Part shown: positions 9,043 through 18,089 of the stretch, one piece after another | How positions within the stretch are numbered: position 1 is the stretch's first letter | How the letters are laid out: each line of letters starts with the position of its first letter | Source: Candidatus Hydrogenedentota bacterium | Lineage (GTDB): Bacteria; Hydrogenedentota; Hydrogenedentia; Hydrogenedentales; CAITNO01 | Length of the DNA stretch: 47,318 nucleotides | Direction of reading: 5' to 3' | NCBI GenBank assembly: GCA_903902895.1 | Contig: CAIUWO010000513.1 | Span: 1-47,318 of the forward strand | Program-made: the position numbers and the translations under genes | Notes under the pieces: model-generated | Database searches by the model: none | Seen by the model: only the letters and a program-made list of their open reading frames with translations | Told to the model about the DNA's origin: nothing

Positions 9043-9774
9043 ATGCGCTTCGAAAACAAAGTCGTGCTGGTCACCGGAGGAACGCGCGGCATAGGACGCG
9101 CCTGCGCGGAGCGATTTGCCCGGGAGGGTGCCCTCGTGGTGCTCTGCGGCCGCGATGCGGCCACGGCGGCCCGCGTGGCGCTGGAGATTGGCCCAAACGC
9201 TGAGGGGGCCGCCTGTGATGTCACGGATTCAGCGTCCGTTGACACGTTAGTGGCCGCCGTCGAGGCAAAACACGGCGGCATCGACGTGCTGGTGAACAAC
9301 GCGGGAATCGAAAAGAACGGCCTGCTTGCGCGCATGAAGGACGCGGACTGGGACAGCGTCATGCGCACCAACATGACCGGCGCGTTCCACTGCTGCCGTG
9401 CCGCCGCACGCGCCATGCTCCGCAAGCGGTCGGGCCGCATCATCAACATCAGTTCCGTGCTCGGCCTGCGCGGCCAGGCTGGCCAAACCCACTATTGCGC
9501 CTCCAAGGCCGCCATCATAGGCTTTTCAAAGGCTTACGCAAGGGAGGTTGCCAGCCGCAACATCACCGTGAACGTTGTTGCGCCGGGATATACTGTCACA
9601 GACATGACTGCGTCGATCCCTGGTGCCATGCGCGAAGACCTTCTGAAAGCCATTCCGCTCGGCCGCGGCGCCGAATCCGAAGAAATTGCCGCAGCCGTGG
9701 CCTTTTTTGCCTCCGACGATGCCGCCTACATCACCGGTGCCGTCCTTTGTGTCGATGGCGGACTCGCGATGTAA
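9043..9774 (+). CDS. fabG: 3-oxoacyl-[ACP] reductase FabG
   Basis: A 243-residue short-chain dehydrogenase that reduces 3-oxoacyl-ACP with NADPH in fatty-acid elongation. The cofactor motif TGGTRGIG is at 11-18, NNAG at 86-89 and the catalytic triad is Ser137 or Ser138 ('NISSVLG'), Tyr151 and Lys155 ('YCASK'). The ATG at 9043 gives the normal FabG length; the open frame upstream reads through the plsX end and is not coding. About 150 bases separate it from plsX, so it may have its own promoter. Position next to plsX makes FabG more likely than another SDR. acpP does not follow; the next gene converges on it. Confidence 0.9.
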   Translation: MRFENKVVLVTGGTRGIGRACAERFAREGALVVLCGRDAATAARVALEIGPNAEGAACDVTDSASVDTLVAAVEAKHGGIDVLVNNAGIEKNGLLARMKDADWDSVMRTNMTGAFHCCRAAARAMLRKRSGRIINISSVLGLRGQAGQTHYCASKAAIIGFSKAYAREVASRNITVNVVAPGYTVTDMTASIPGAMREDLLKAIPLGRGAESEEIAAAVAFFASDDAAYITGAVLCVDGGLAM

Positions 9775-9797
9775 AGGGCCCGTGCGCGGGGATGTGG

Positions 9798-11264
9798 CTA
9801 CTCTCCCAACGCTTTCCCTATCGCCCTGACCGCTGTCTGAAGCACCTTGATTCGGGCGTGAAATTTGTCATTCGCCTCAACAATGGTCCACGGGGCGTGC
9901 GTTGTCGATGTCTGTTCTATCATCGCCGAAACGGCCATCCTGTAATCATCCCACTTTTCGCGGTTGCGCCAGTCTTCATCGGTTATCTTCCAGCGTTTCT
10001 CCGGCGTGTCCTGCCGGTCATTAAAGCGGCGCAGCTGTTCTTCGCTGGAGATTTGCAGCCAGCATTTGATTACCACCATGCCGTGGGCCACCAGGTCGGA
10101 CTCGAACTCATTGATCTCCCGATAGGCCCGCAACCATTCTTCCGGCCGGGCAAAGCCCTCCACCCGCTCAACAAGAACGCGCCCATACCAGGTGCGGTCA
10201 AAAATGGTAAGATGCCCCGCCTTGGGCAATGCCCGCCAGAACCGCCACAGGTGATGGTGCAGCTTTTCCACCCCGTCCGGCGCCGCAATGGGCACCACCG
10301 CATACCCGCGCGGGTCCAACTCCCGCGTTAACCGCCGTATGGCCCCCCCCTTGCCCGCCGCGTCCGACCCCTCAAACGCGAGCACCACGGGCAGCCGCTG
10401 GCGGTAGCAAAGGTATTGCAGCCGCCGCAGTTCGGCCTGCAACTTGGGCAGTTTCTTGTCGTATTCCTCCCGGGGCATGGACACATCCAAATTAACATGG
10501 TCAAGCGGACTGCTGCGGCGCGGCGGCAGCGATGGCGCTTTTACGGGCGCAGGCGCCGGACGGCTCAGGGCCATATCGAAGGCAGCGGCCAGGGTTTCCG
10601 CCACGCGCACACTGCGCAGCCGCTCGTCTGTTCCGGAAATTAACGTCCAGGGTGCGTAGGGGGTGGAGGTTTCCCGAATCATGTCTTCGGCAAGGCTCGC
10701 GTATTTGTCATACTGTTTGTTGCGCCTCTTCTCGGCCGAGCCCACCTTCCAGGAAAACGCCGGGTCCGCCTGCAGTTTCTTGAAGCGCTTGGACTGCGTT
10801 GCCTCGCTAATGTGCATGAAGAACTTCACAATGACCATGCCGTCATCGGCCAACTGCCGCTCAAAAACGCGTATCTGCTCGTAGGCCACCGGCAATCCCG
10901 CCCTGCACTCATCCTCAATCGGCTCATTCCACACCTCGCGGTACCAACTGTGGTTGAACACCGCCAGGACACCCTTGGGGGGAAGCAGATTCCAGAAGCG
11001 CCACATGGGCGGATACATGCGTTCCAAGGCGGTGGGCGGGGTGGCGGTGTGCACTTTGAACCCGCGCGGGTCCAGGGGCTGCACCAACCGGGCTATGGTG
11101 GAGCCCTTTCCGGCCGCGTCCCACCCCTCAAAAACGACCAGTACGGGGATGCCGGCGGCGCGCAACTGCCGCTGCGCCTCTCCCAGTTGCAGGTCCAGCG
11201 TCTCCTGCGCGGCCCGGTACTCTTCCTTGCCCAGTTTGGCCTTGAGGTTTACTGTCTCTAGCAT
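9798..11264 (-). CDS. pap: Polyphosphate:AMP phosphotransferase (two-domain PPK2)
   Basis: A 488-residue fused PPK2-family kinase that phosphorylates AMP to ADP with polyphosphate. Each half is one PPK2 domain. Walker A is GWDAAGKGS (47-55) in the first and GSDAAGKGG (299-307) in the second. The lid/arginine motif is complete in the second half (FDRTWYGR, 355-362) but changed to FNHSWYRE (103-110) in the first, which agrees with known two-domain PAP enzymes where the C-terminal half is catalytic. The start at 11264 is chosen because GGAGGG lies seven bases upstream; an upstream ATG at 11330 is possible but has no better signal. It converges on fabG and is divergent from the YchF-like gene. 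Confidence 0.92.
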   Translation of the reverse strand: MLETVNLKAKLGKEEYRAAQETLDLQLGEAQRQLRAAGIPVLVVFEGWDAAGKGSTIARLVQPLDPRGFKVHTATPPTALERMYPPMWRFWNLLPPKGVLAVFNHSWYREVWNEPIEDECRAGLPVAYEQIRVFERQLADDGMVIVKFFMHISEATQSKRFKKLQADPAFSWKVGSAEKRRNKQYDKYASLAEDMIRETSTPYAPWTLISGTDERLRSVRVAETLAAAFDMALSRPAPAPVKAPSLPPRRSSPLDHVNLDVSMPREEYDKKLPKLQAELRRLQYLCYRQRLPVVLAFEGSDAAGKGGAIRRLTRELDPRGYAVVPIAAPDGVEKLHHHLWRFWRALPKAGHLTIFDRTWYGRVLVERVEGFARPEEWLRAYREINEFESDLVAHGMVVIKCWLQISSEEQLRRFNDRQDTPEKRWKITDEDWRNREKWDDYRMAVSAMIEQTSTTHAPWTIVEANDKFHARIKVLQTAVRAIGKALGE

Positions 11265-11386
11265 CAGCTTGCCCTCCGTACCCGCCGCCCGGTATGCTGT
11301 AGCCGGGGGCCGTTCGCGCCTCTTAAACATGTTAGCACAATCCCGACGCTCCCACAGGCACGCCGGTATCAGAAAGGTGAACAATT

Positions 11387-12445
11387 ATGCGCGTAGGAAT
11401 AATCGGCATGGCACGGTCCGGCAAGACCACCGTGTTCAACGCCCTTACCGGCGCCCACGCGGCCGTCGGCGCCTATGGAAGCCGCGACGCCAATGTCGCC
11501 GTCATCAAGGTGCCCGATGCCCGCGTCGACCGCCTGTCCGAGATTCACAAGCCCAAGAAGAAAACCTACGCCGAAATCGAGTTCCTGGACATCGCCCCCA
11601 ATGAGGCCGCCGACCAGGACAAGGCGCTCGACAGCGCCGCCCTGACCGTCCTGAAGAACACCGATGCGCTGGTGCACGTGGTCCGGGCCTTTAAAAACGA
11701 CACGGTCACCCATCCCATGGACAGCGTTAATTCCGTGCGGGACGTTCGCGCACTGGAAGAGGAACTCCAGCTTGTGGACCTCATCATCATCGAGCGCCGC
11801 ATTGAACGTCTCGACAAGGAGCGCAGGCATGACAAGGAATACGAGATCATGCAGCGCTGCAAGGAGCATCTCGAGAATGGCGCCCCCCTGCGCTCGCTGG
11901 CGCTTGACGCCCACGACACAGGCATTCTCCGCAGCTACACCTTCCTGTCGCAAAAGCCGCTCATGGTGCTTGGGAATTACGGCGACGAGTGCATCGGCAA
12001 CGCAGACCCGGCGGGACTGGATGCCGTGACGCAGGCCCTCGGCCTCTTCCATATCGACTTCTGCGGCGCCATGGAGATGGAGGTCACCCAGTTGCCCGAG
12101 GAGGACCGCGCCTCGTTCCGCGAAGAACTGGGCCTCGGCGGAGAATCCAAAACGCTTTTCGTCCAGGCCGCCTATGACATGCTCGGCCTGATGAGTTTTC
12201 TGACCGCCGGCGAGCCGGAAGTGCGCGCATGGACCATCCGCAAGGGAACCAAGGCTGTGGACGCCGCCGGTGTCATCCATTCGGACATACAGCGCGGGTT
12301 CATCCGCGCCGAGACGGTGGCCTACGACGACTTCATGGAGTCAGGAAGCATGGTCAAGGCCAAGGAAAAGGGAAAGGTGCGCCTGGAGGGCAAGGAATAC
12401 ATTGTCCAAGACGGCGACATTCTCCTGTTCCGCTTCAATGTGTGA
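11387..12445 (+). CDS. YchF/Obg-like P-loop ATPase, variant
   Basis: A 352-residue protein of the YchF (OLA1) branch of translation-factor GTPases, which prefer ATP and bind ribosomes. The C-terminal TGS/DUF933-type domain is clear: 'FLTAGEPEVRAWTIRKG', 'HSDIQRGFIRAETVAYDD' and 'EYIVQDGDILLFRFNV'. The P-loop is GMARSGKT (7-14) where classical YchF has G-x-P-N-V-G-K-S, and the nucleotide-specificity NxxE motif appears as 'LGNYGDE'. The middle of the protein forms the expected coiled-coil ('ERRIERLDKERRHDKEYEIM'). I therefore place it in a divergent subfamily and do not give the symbol ychF. It is divergent from pap, with about 120 bases between starts. Confidence 0.85.
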   Translation: MRVGIIGMARSGKTTVFNALTGAHAAVGAYGSRDANVAVIKVPDARVDRLSEIHKPKKKTYAEIEFLDIAPNEAADQDKALDSAALTVLKNTDALVHVVRAFKNDTVTHPMDSVNSVRDVRALEEELQLVDLIIIERRIERLDKERRHDKEYEIMQRCKEHLENGAPLRSLALDAHDTGILRSYTFLSQKPLMVLGNYGDECIGNADPAGLDAVTQALGLFHIDFCGAMEMEVTQLPEEDRASFREELGLGGESKTLFVQAAYDMLGLMSFLTAGEPEVRAWTIRKGTKAVDAAGVIHSDIQRGFIRAETVAYDDFMESGSMVKAKEKGKVRLEGKEYIVQDGDILLFRFNV

Positions 12446-12940
12446 GCGTATTCGAAGTGCCCGGCGCTGAGAGGGCATTTCCCGCTCAATCATAGTGAAG
12501 TTGGGTCATGTCCTCCAAAAATGTGAGGGGCCGACGAAGGTTTTGAATCTCCGTCGGCCCTCAGCCTCATTTGCCACCGAACCATTGCCCGTTGTCCGGC
12601 GCGTCTCACCCGCGAAACGTTATCTCCCATAGGTCCGTCGGCCCCCTGATGATTTATAAAACATCCATCAGTCCGTTCAGACCCTGTTCGTCTCGTGGGT
12701 TTAATATCAAGTTTCGTGCCAGTTCTGGCTTTTGAGTTAAGCTCTTGCCGCCGTTGATCTTAGCGGTTCTTTGCCAAACTTTTTCGCAAAATCAGATGAC
12801 GATCAATGCCTCACAGCGACAATTTGTGTCATTTTGGGGCGACAACCCGCGACCTCATTCCCATTTTGACGCACGGAGCCCCACGCAAACCTTTAGATAT
12901 TCCAAGAAGACATCCTTTGGAACCGGATCTTCCAGCCCGC
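12446..12940. other. Intergenic region with one long hairpin
   Basis: About 495 bases between the YchF-like gene and the convergent TPR lipoprotein gene. It contains one strong inverted repeat (12525-12536 with 12552-12562, GAGGGGCCGACG / CGTCGGCCCTC, one bulged G) that may terminate transcription from the left, although no T-run follows. I see no credible gene. Confidence 0.55.
12525..12562 (+). terminator. Hairpin downstream of the YchF-like gene, possible terminator
   Basis: An 11-bp GC-rich stem with one bulge and a 15-base loop, 80 bases after the YchF-like stop. It lacks a T-tract, so factor-independent termination is uncertain. Confidence 0.35.
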
Positions 12941-14098
12941 CTACCGGTCCGCTGAAAGCCCAAGCGCCTTTTCCAGCTTCTTCACGGGAGCCATGCCCAG
13001 CTTCAGCGCCTGCTCATAATGCGGCCCGGCCTGCTCTGATTGCCCCTTCTCCACGGCATACCACCAGGCGAGATTCATGTGCGCGGGGGCGTTTTCACCG
13101 TCCGCGGCCACCACAAGGTTGGCAAGCACGATTGCATCATCCACCTGGCCGTTATGGCCAAGATTCACCGCTTCCGTATTGGCGATGTCCAGACGCTCGG
13201 GCGAGAGAAGGCGGGCCTTTTCCAAGCGTTCATGTGCCGCCGCAAACTTTTTCTGATACATAAGGTCGGCGCCCAGAGCGAACAGTCCTTCCGCCGTTTC
13301 AGCGCCCCCAAGCTCCATCTCCAAGCCGGCTAACGCTGTGGCCATCGCCCGCTCATACTCGGTCTTGAAGAAGGCGCCGTTGTTGTCCGTCCACTGGCTT
13401 ACCGCGCCAGCCTTGGAGGATAGCCGCGGGGACATGATATTCGGCATCATTTGCCCAGTTGGGTCGCCAAGCGACCGAAAAGCAAGCGCCTCGCCGCCAC
13501 GGAAGGTAATCGAGTCTTTCCAAAGAAGTTTCCCCGATGGCGCTGCGTGCAGTTCGGCATGCAGCCGAACGATAAGTTCGCCGCCAACACCGTACACACC
13601 GTGGGTCGCCGAAACATCCAGCACCTGGTCGTGCCCGGCCTTCGCAATCTGGCGGCACCGCGCGCGGGCCGCATCGCTGACACTCATCCCCTCGACATGC
13701 TTGTCGAAGGGGGCCACACGCGCCCCTTTTCCACCCAGCGCCGCAGTAATGGATGAGGCTGTCCGCTCTTCAATGGACTTTACGGTGTCATACCCCCCCA
13801 AAGCGTCCTCGATTTCATTCTTGTACTTCGCGTTCTGCACAGCCGTAATGCCCGCGCCGAGCACCGTGCCTATGCTGCCGGCGATCTGCAGTGTCTGGCG
13901 CACCGGGGAAACGGCCACCACCAAATGGGGCGGGGCAAGTTTCAGCGACCAGGCCGGATTGGAGGCCTGCCGCAGCGACTCTCCCCCACTCTTTCCAGAC
14001 GTGGCGCACCCCGCCACAAGTATTCCAACGACCAGTAGAACCGCCAGCGCGCCCACAAAGCCACCCAACCGTCTGCAAAGCACCACACTCATTGTCAT
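12941..14098 (-). CDS. TPR-containing lipoprotein
   Basis: A 385-residue exported lipoprotein. The start at 14098 is preceded by GGAG at eight bases and gives a good lipoprotein signal ending LVAGC (Cys31). An alternative ATG at 14125 overlaps the stop of the upstream gene. After the lipobox comes a domain with 'VVAVSPVRQTLQIAGSIG' and a conserved-looking beta domain including 'LLWKDSITFRGGEAL'. The last 110 or so residues are two to three TPR-like helical repeats ('GADLMYQKKFAAAHERLEKA', 'AHMNLAWWYAVEKG'). This resembles periplasmic or outer-membrane scaffold lipoproteins, but I cannot assign a specific function. It is the second gene of a two-gene unit with the release-factor-like protein. 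Confidence 0.8.
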   Translation of the reverse strand: MTMSVVLCRRLGGFVGALAVLLVVGILVAGCATSGKSGGESLRQASNPAWSLKLAPPHLVVAVSPVRQTLQIAGSIGTVLGAGITAVQNAKYKNEIEDALGGYDTVKSIEERTASSITAALGGKGARVAPFDKHVEGMSVSDAARARCRQIAKAGHDQVLDVSATHGVYGVGGELIVRLHAELHAAPSGKLLWKDSITFRGGEALAFRSLGDPTGQMMPNIMSPRLSSKAGAVSQWTDNNGAFFKTEYERAMATALAGLEMELGGAETAEGLFALGADLMYQKKFAAAHERLEKARLLSPERLDIANTEAVNLGHNGQVDDAIVLANLVVAADGENAPAHMNLAWWYAVEKGQSEQAGPHYEQALKLGMAPVKKLEKALGLSADR

Positions 14099-14124
14099 TC
14101 CATTTTCTCCAATGATATCCGGCA

Positions 14125-14460
14125 TTACTCCTCCCCAGGAGCGCCCCGCATGCGCTTAATCTCAGACCTATGCCGTTTAGACTCGACCCGCCTCACACGC
14201 GAACCCATTGTCGGTCGCGTGGCGTGCCTGGTCCTGGGCCGTCTGTTCAACACCGCGAGGCGGCGCGCCAATTCCAGCAACGCCAGTTGCTTGTTCTGAA
14301 ACTGTGACCTCGACGATGTGGAGACCACCACCAGTCCGGTTGGCAAATGGCGCAGGCGCACGGCGGAATCGGTCGTGTTCTTCTTTTGTCCGCCCGGGCC
14401 GGAACTCCGGAAGAAAGAGTATTCCAGTTCCCCGTCAGGCGGTATTGTCATGTCGCTCAT
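14125..14460 (-). CDS. GGQ-domain peptide chain release factor-like protein (ribosome rescue)
   Basis: A 111-residue protein consisting only of the catalytic GGQ domain of class I release factors. The motif is '[20 protein letters not shown]', followed by the usual 'HLPTGLVV' strand and a basic C-terminal tail ('[19 protein letters not shown]') that could insert in the empty mRNA channel as in ArfB/YaeJ and C12orf65-like factors. Such proteins hydrolyse peptidyl-tRNA on stalled ribosomes. The ATG at 14460 is chosen because the domain starts just after it and GGAAGG lies upstream; the frame remains open for 28 more codons without similarity. Whether it is the ArfB type or another codon-independent rescue factor cannot be decided by eye. 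Confidence 0.88.
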   Translation of the reverse strand: MSDMTIPPDGELEYSFFRSSGPGGQKKNTTDSAVRLRHLPTGLVVVSTSSRSQFQNKQLALLELARRLAVLNRRPRTRHATRPTMGSRVRRVESKRHRSEIKRMRGAPGEE

Positions 14461-14698
14461 AAATCCTTCCAAGGACGCACTAAGACCACCTGCGCGCCTT
14501 AGAGTTACTATACTTGAAAAGGACGAAACCGGCAACCCGAACAACGGGGCACCCCCGCTCTATAGGTTTTCGGTGAAAGATAATATCCGGACTTTCTCCC
14601 CCGAAGGCTTCTATGCTAGGCTAACCACCTTGCCCATGAGCATCCGAACCTGGCCGTCATGCAGCGCAGTGGACGGAAGCCCGAACCGGAGAATACGA

Positions 14699-17389
14699 AT
14701 GCCCATAGTTCGCCCAATTTCACTCTTGCTGGTCGGTTTGCTGCTTGCGGCACTGTCTTTGCCCGGTTTCGCGCAAAACGCGTCCGATTGGAAGATTGGG
14801 AGCAAGGACGACATGCGCCCGGTCGGAGGATGGGGGCGCATCGCGTCAACCGGAAAAACGGAACGCCCCATCAAGATTGTTGAACTGGGCGGAACGCGCT
14901 ACCAGATGGGGTATTGGTACGGCCAATTGCTTGCAGGCGATATCTCCACATGCCTGCCGGGACTGCTGGGGGCCTTCCCTGTGCCCGAGGAACAGTATGA
15001 TGCGGTCATTGCGCAGATGTGGGACGGCACGCATTTCGATACGGCCGCATGGCAGCAGGAACTGGAAGGCGTGGTGGACGGCTGCGCCGATGCCGGCCAT
15101 CCCGAAGTAAGCTACCGCATGCTGCAGAAGATTATCGTGCTCCCCGACATGTCCGAATTGGGGTGCAGTCTCATGGTGGCATGGGGCCAGGCCACCGTCG
15201 GTGGCGATTTGTATCAGTTCCGCAATTTGGACTGGAGCATGGACACGGGGATGCAGGACTTTCCCGTGGTGGCCATCTACAACCCCGTGGATGGTCTCCG
15301 GCACGCCACGGTAGGCGGTGCGGGCTTCATTTCCGCCGCCGGAGGCGGCATGAATGAGAAAGGGATCGCCTTCAGCGAAATCATGGGGCACTTCTGCGAT
15401 GCGGAGGGCCTGGACGGCATTCCTTTTCCGGTGCTGATGCGGGACGTCCTCTACCATGACGCCACCCTTGGCGAGGCCCTGGCGCGTGTCCAAGGCGCGC
15501 AGCGCACCAACCAGTACCACTACGCCTTTGCGGACCCCGCGGCACCCGACCCCAAGGGCCGGCTGCTGTTCACAAGCGCCACGAGATGCGATGCGTTTTC
15601 GGATGAAACGGTGGTCAGTCATCCGTGCGTGAACCCTGACCCGGCACACACCCGGCTGGAAGATGTTGTCTACTGGAAGAACCACAACGGGAGCGGGAAC
15701 GGACTTTTGTACAATGCCATTCACGCGCGCCACGGAACAATTGACGCCGAACAGACCAGACAGGCGGCCGTGGCAGCCGGGGTGGACAGCACCGTGCTCA
15801 GCATTGTGTACTGCAACTCCGACCGAGAAATGCTGATTGCCTGTGCGAACGGCCAAGAACCCGCCCATCTCCAACCCTACCAGCGAGTTTCGCTGGCGGT
15901 GGGCGGTGCAGGTTACAGAACCTCCATCATGGCCGGCGCGCGCGAAATACCCGTGGCCGTGGTGAGCGGCACCCCCTATGAAATGGGGTACCACTACGGG
16001 AAAATGATGCAGGCGGAAGTGCGCGCGTTTGTGCCCCATTTCCTCGAATACATACGCATGGACCCGGTCACGTTCAGCGACGCCAACCTTGACGCGGCCT
16101 GGGCCTCCACCTCACCCCACACAGACCCCCGCTACGAGGAGGAACTTCAAGGACTTGCCCGGGGGGCCGGTATAAGCTTCCTCGACCTCCGCCGTGTTCA
16201 CTCGGCGACCCTGCTGGATTCATACTCTTGCAGCAGCGTCGCGGCCTGGGGCACGGCCACTGCCGACGGCCACCTGTACCAAACGCGCGACCTGGATTGG
16301 GACGTGGGTGTCCAGGCACACGATTACCCCGCCGTGGTCGTCTACATGCCGCAACAGGGGCAGGTCCACATGAATGTCGCCTTTGCGGGCCTAGTGGGTT
16401 CGCACACCGGCATGAACGCCGCCGGGATTGTTCTTTCTGAAATGGGTGATTCGCCGGGTAGTGAGCGGCCCTATGACCTAGACGGAAGCCATTTCATGCC
16501 CATGTTCCGCCATATCCTGTATGACGCGGGGAATCTGACCGACGCGCTGGATATCCTTCGCAACACAAAACGAATCAAGCGCTATCACTACGTCATGGGG
16601 GACGGAAAAGCCGAATTGGGGGCGGTGAAGGTCCGGGCGCACGCGCCCGAAACACCGCCAAACGACCTGCTCATTTGGAGCGACAACGACCCGGCGGATG
16701 AGTTCGCCCCTGCGGTGACCCAGAATGTGGTGTACAACGACGAGGGACGCGGGGCGTTTCCAATGATCACCGCCGACTACGGCAGTCTGGACGCCCCTAA
16801 AATGACCGCCATCGCGAACGCCATCGCAACGCACGGCGGCAATGTCGTTAACGCCATATATGACGCAACCGACCTGGAGTTTTGGGTGGCCTATGCGAAC
16901 GGAACGGGCGAGGCCTATGTCCAACCCTATGCGCACGGTTCACTGACAGGCTTTGACGGGGATGCGGACGGCATCGGCGACCTGCTTGAGACGGCATCAG
17001 ACAGCGACGGGGACGGCTTTGCCAACTACCTTGACCCGGACAGCGACGGGGACGGCATTGGTGACGCTGTGGAAACAGCCGCCGACACCGACGGCGACGG
17101 CATCCGCAATTTCCTCGACAGCGACAGCGACGGTGACGGGCTAATGGATGCCACCGAGGGTGCGTCTGATGTGGACCACGACAGTGTGGCCAACTACCTC
17201 GACACCGATTCCGACAATGACGGCACCTCCGATGCGGCCGAAACAGCGGCGGGAACAAACCCATACAATCCCGACAGCGGGCCCACCCTGCCGCTCACCA
17301 CCGCCCCCCTGGCTGCGGGATTGGTTCTGGCGTTTGGACTTATGCTGCGGCGTGTCTTTCCTGCGCGGGCCTTGAGGAACAAGGAGTAA
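14699..17389 (+). CDS. Secreted tandem C45-type (acyl-CoA:6-APA acyltransferase-like) hydrolase with Ca-binding repeats and C-terminal anchor
   Basis: An 896-residue exported protein. GGAG lies seven bases before the ATG and a signal peptide (to 'GFAQ', residue 26) follows. Two homologous domains of the N-terminal-nucleophile C45 type occupy about 55-400 and 410-760. Each begins with a 'YQMGYWYGQLL' or 'YEMGYHYGKMM' helix and has a Cys candidate nucleophile in 'ELGCSLMVAWG' (Cys156) and 'DSYSCSSVAAWG' (Cys511), followed by 'RNLDWSMD' and 'RDLDWDVG'. Residues from about 758 to 860 are thrombospondin type-3-like DSDGDGIGD repeats that bind calcium. A hydrophobic segment and 'LRRV' end the protein. 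Family members cleave or form amide bonds; the substrate is unknown. In C45 enzymes the nucleophile Cys becomes N-terminal after autocleavage. Confidence 0.82.
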   Translation: MPIVRPISLLLVGLLLAALSLPGFAQNASDWKIGSKDDMRPVGGWGRIASTGKTERPIKIVELGGTRYQMGYWYGQLLAGDISTCLPGLLGAFPVPEEQYDAVIAQMWDGTHFDTAAWQQELEGVVDGCADAGHPEVSYRMLQKIIVLPDMSELGCSLMVAWGQATVGGDLYQFRNLDWSMDTGMQDFPVVAIYNPVDGLRHATVGGAGFISAAGGGMNEKGIAFSEIMGHFCDAEGLDGIPFPVLMRDVLYHDATLGEALARVQGAQRTNQYHYAFADPAAPDPKGRLLFTSATRCDAFSDETVVSHPCVNPDPAHTRLEDVVYWKNHNGSGNGLLYNAIHARHGTIDAEQTRQAAVAAGVDSTVLSIVYCNSDREMLIACANGQEPAHLQPYQRVSLAVGGAGYRTSIMAGAREIPVAVVSGTPYEMGYHYGKMMQAEVRAFVPHFLEYIRMDPVTFSDANLDAAWASTSPHTDPRYEEELQGLARGAGISFLDLRRVHSATLLDSYSCSSVAAWGTATADGHLYQTRDLDWDVGVQAHDYPAVVVYMPQQGQVHMNVAFAGLVGSHTGMNAAGIVLSEMGDSPGSERPYDLDGSHFMPMFRHILYDAGNLTDALDILRNTKRIKRYHYVMGDGKAELGAVKVRAHAPETPPNDLLIWSDNDPADEFAPAVTQNVVYNDEGRGAFPMITADYGSLDAPKMTAIANAIATHGGNVVNAIYDATDLEFWVAYANGTGEAYVQPYAHGSLTGFDGDADGIGDLLETASDSDGDGFANYLDPDSDGDGIGDAVETAADTDGDGIRNFLDSDSDGDGLMDATEGASDVDHDSVANYLDTDSDNDGTSDAAETAAGTNPYNPDSGPTLPLTTAPLAAGLVLAFGLMLRRVFPARALRNKE

Positions 17390-17529
17390 AGCACTTTGCC
17401 CGCCGTTCCAATAAGTTCACTGCACTACCGGGACGGAAGGCCGGAGGCGCATGCGCCATGGAATTTGCTGGAATCGGGTAGAATTTCATCGTGTTGGTTT
17501 CTTGCCGATACCAGGAGGTGCCACTGACC

Positions 17530-17880
17530 ATGTACCAATGCGACGGATGCGGCGCGGCGATTCCGCGGAAGGCGCTGCGCTACCAGGTATCCATAGATGT
17601 GCGCGCGGCCTACGACACCCTTGAAGTATCGCTCTGGGACCTTGTCCGCGACCACCGCCGCGAGATGGAGGAACTGGTCGCCCAAATGAGCAAGACCGAC
17701 GCAACAGCGCTGGAAGAGCAGGTCTACAAGAAAATGGTCCTCGACCTTTGCCCCCAATGCCAGCGCCGATTCATCCTGTCACCGCTCAACTTTCGCAGCC
17801 ATGATTCCGCAGCCACCCCACCGTCGGACATTGACTCATTTCTGAGATCGCTGGGCTTTGGCAACGCTGCCGAAGAGTAA
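17530..17880 (+). CDS. Small zinc-ribbon-like protein of unknown function
   Basis: A 116-residue cytoplasmic protein. Two cysteine pairs, 'CDGC' at residues 4-7 and 'CPQC' around 76-79, are spaced like a split zinc ribbon, with a charged helical region ('RDHRREMEELVAQMSK') between them. The C-terminus is a short acidic tail. AGGAGGTG nine bases before the ATG gives the start. It lies between the C45 protein gene and a convergent small membrane-protein frame. I do not recognise the family. Confidence 0.7.
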   Translation: MYQCDGCGAAIPRKALRYQVSIDVRAAYDTLEVSLWDLVRDHRREMEELVAQMSKTDATALEEQVYKKMVLDLCPQCQRRFILSPLNFRSHDSAATPPSDIDSFLRSLGFGNAAEE

Positions 17881-17886
17881 CGGCAG

Positions 17887-18009
17887 CTATTGGTCTCCGC
17901 CGTCCAGAAACGCCGCCACTGCCCACAGGAAAAGCACCAGCGCAAGCAGGCCCATGAACGCAAGATATATGTACATTGCCCCGTATCCGGTTTCCGCCGC
18001 GGCAGGCAT
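17887..18009 (-). CDS. Candidate small single-pass membrane protein
   Basis: A 40-codon frame, MPAAAETGYGAMYIYLAFMG followed by LLALVLFLWAVAAFLDGGDQ. It has a short soluble N-terminus, one strong hydrophobic helix (about 12-34) ending in a Trp-Ala-Val interface, and an acidic C-terminus, which is a convincing layout for a small membrane protein. GGGGACA directly precedes the ATG; a GTG at 18039 in the same frame would add ten residues. It fills most of the gap between the zinc-ribbon gene and the SurA-like gene on the opposite strand. Conservation is needed to confirm it. Confidence 0.45.
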   Translation of the reverse strand: MPAAAETGYGAMYIYLAFMGLLALVLFLWAVAAFLDGGDQ

Positions 18010-18089
18010 TGTCCCCGCGTTTCCGGTTTCCCAAAACACCGACCCTATGATAACATAACGCTGCGGAATTGAAACAAAGGAACTGCCCC

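Noticed and set aside
7815-9449. A 544-codon antisense frame across plsX and fabG
   Set aside because: Both sense genes are complete and well conserved; the antisense frame results from codon bias.
12745-13263. A plus-strand 172-codon frame overlapping the TPR lipoprotein 3' end
   Set aside because: It lies mostly antisense to a well-supported lipoprotein gene and begins in non-coding intergenic sequence.
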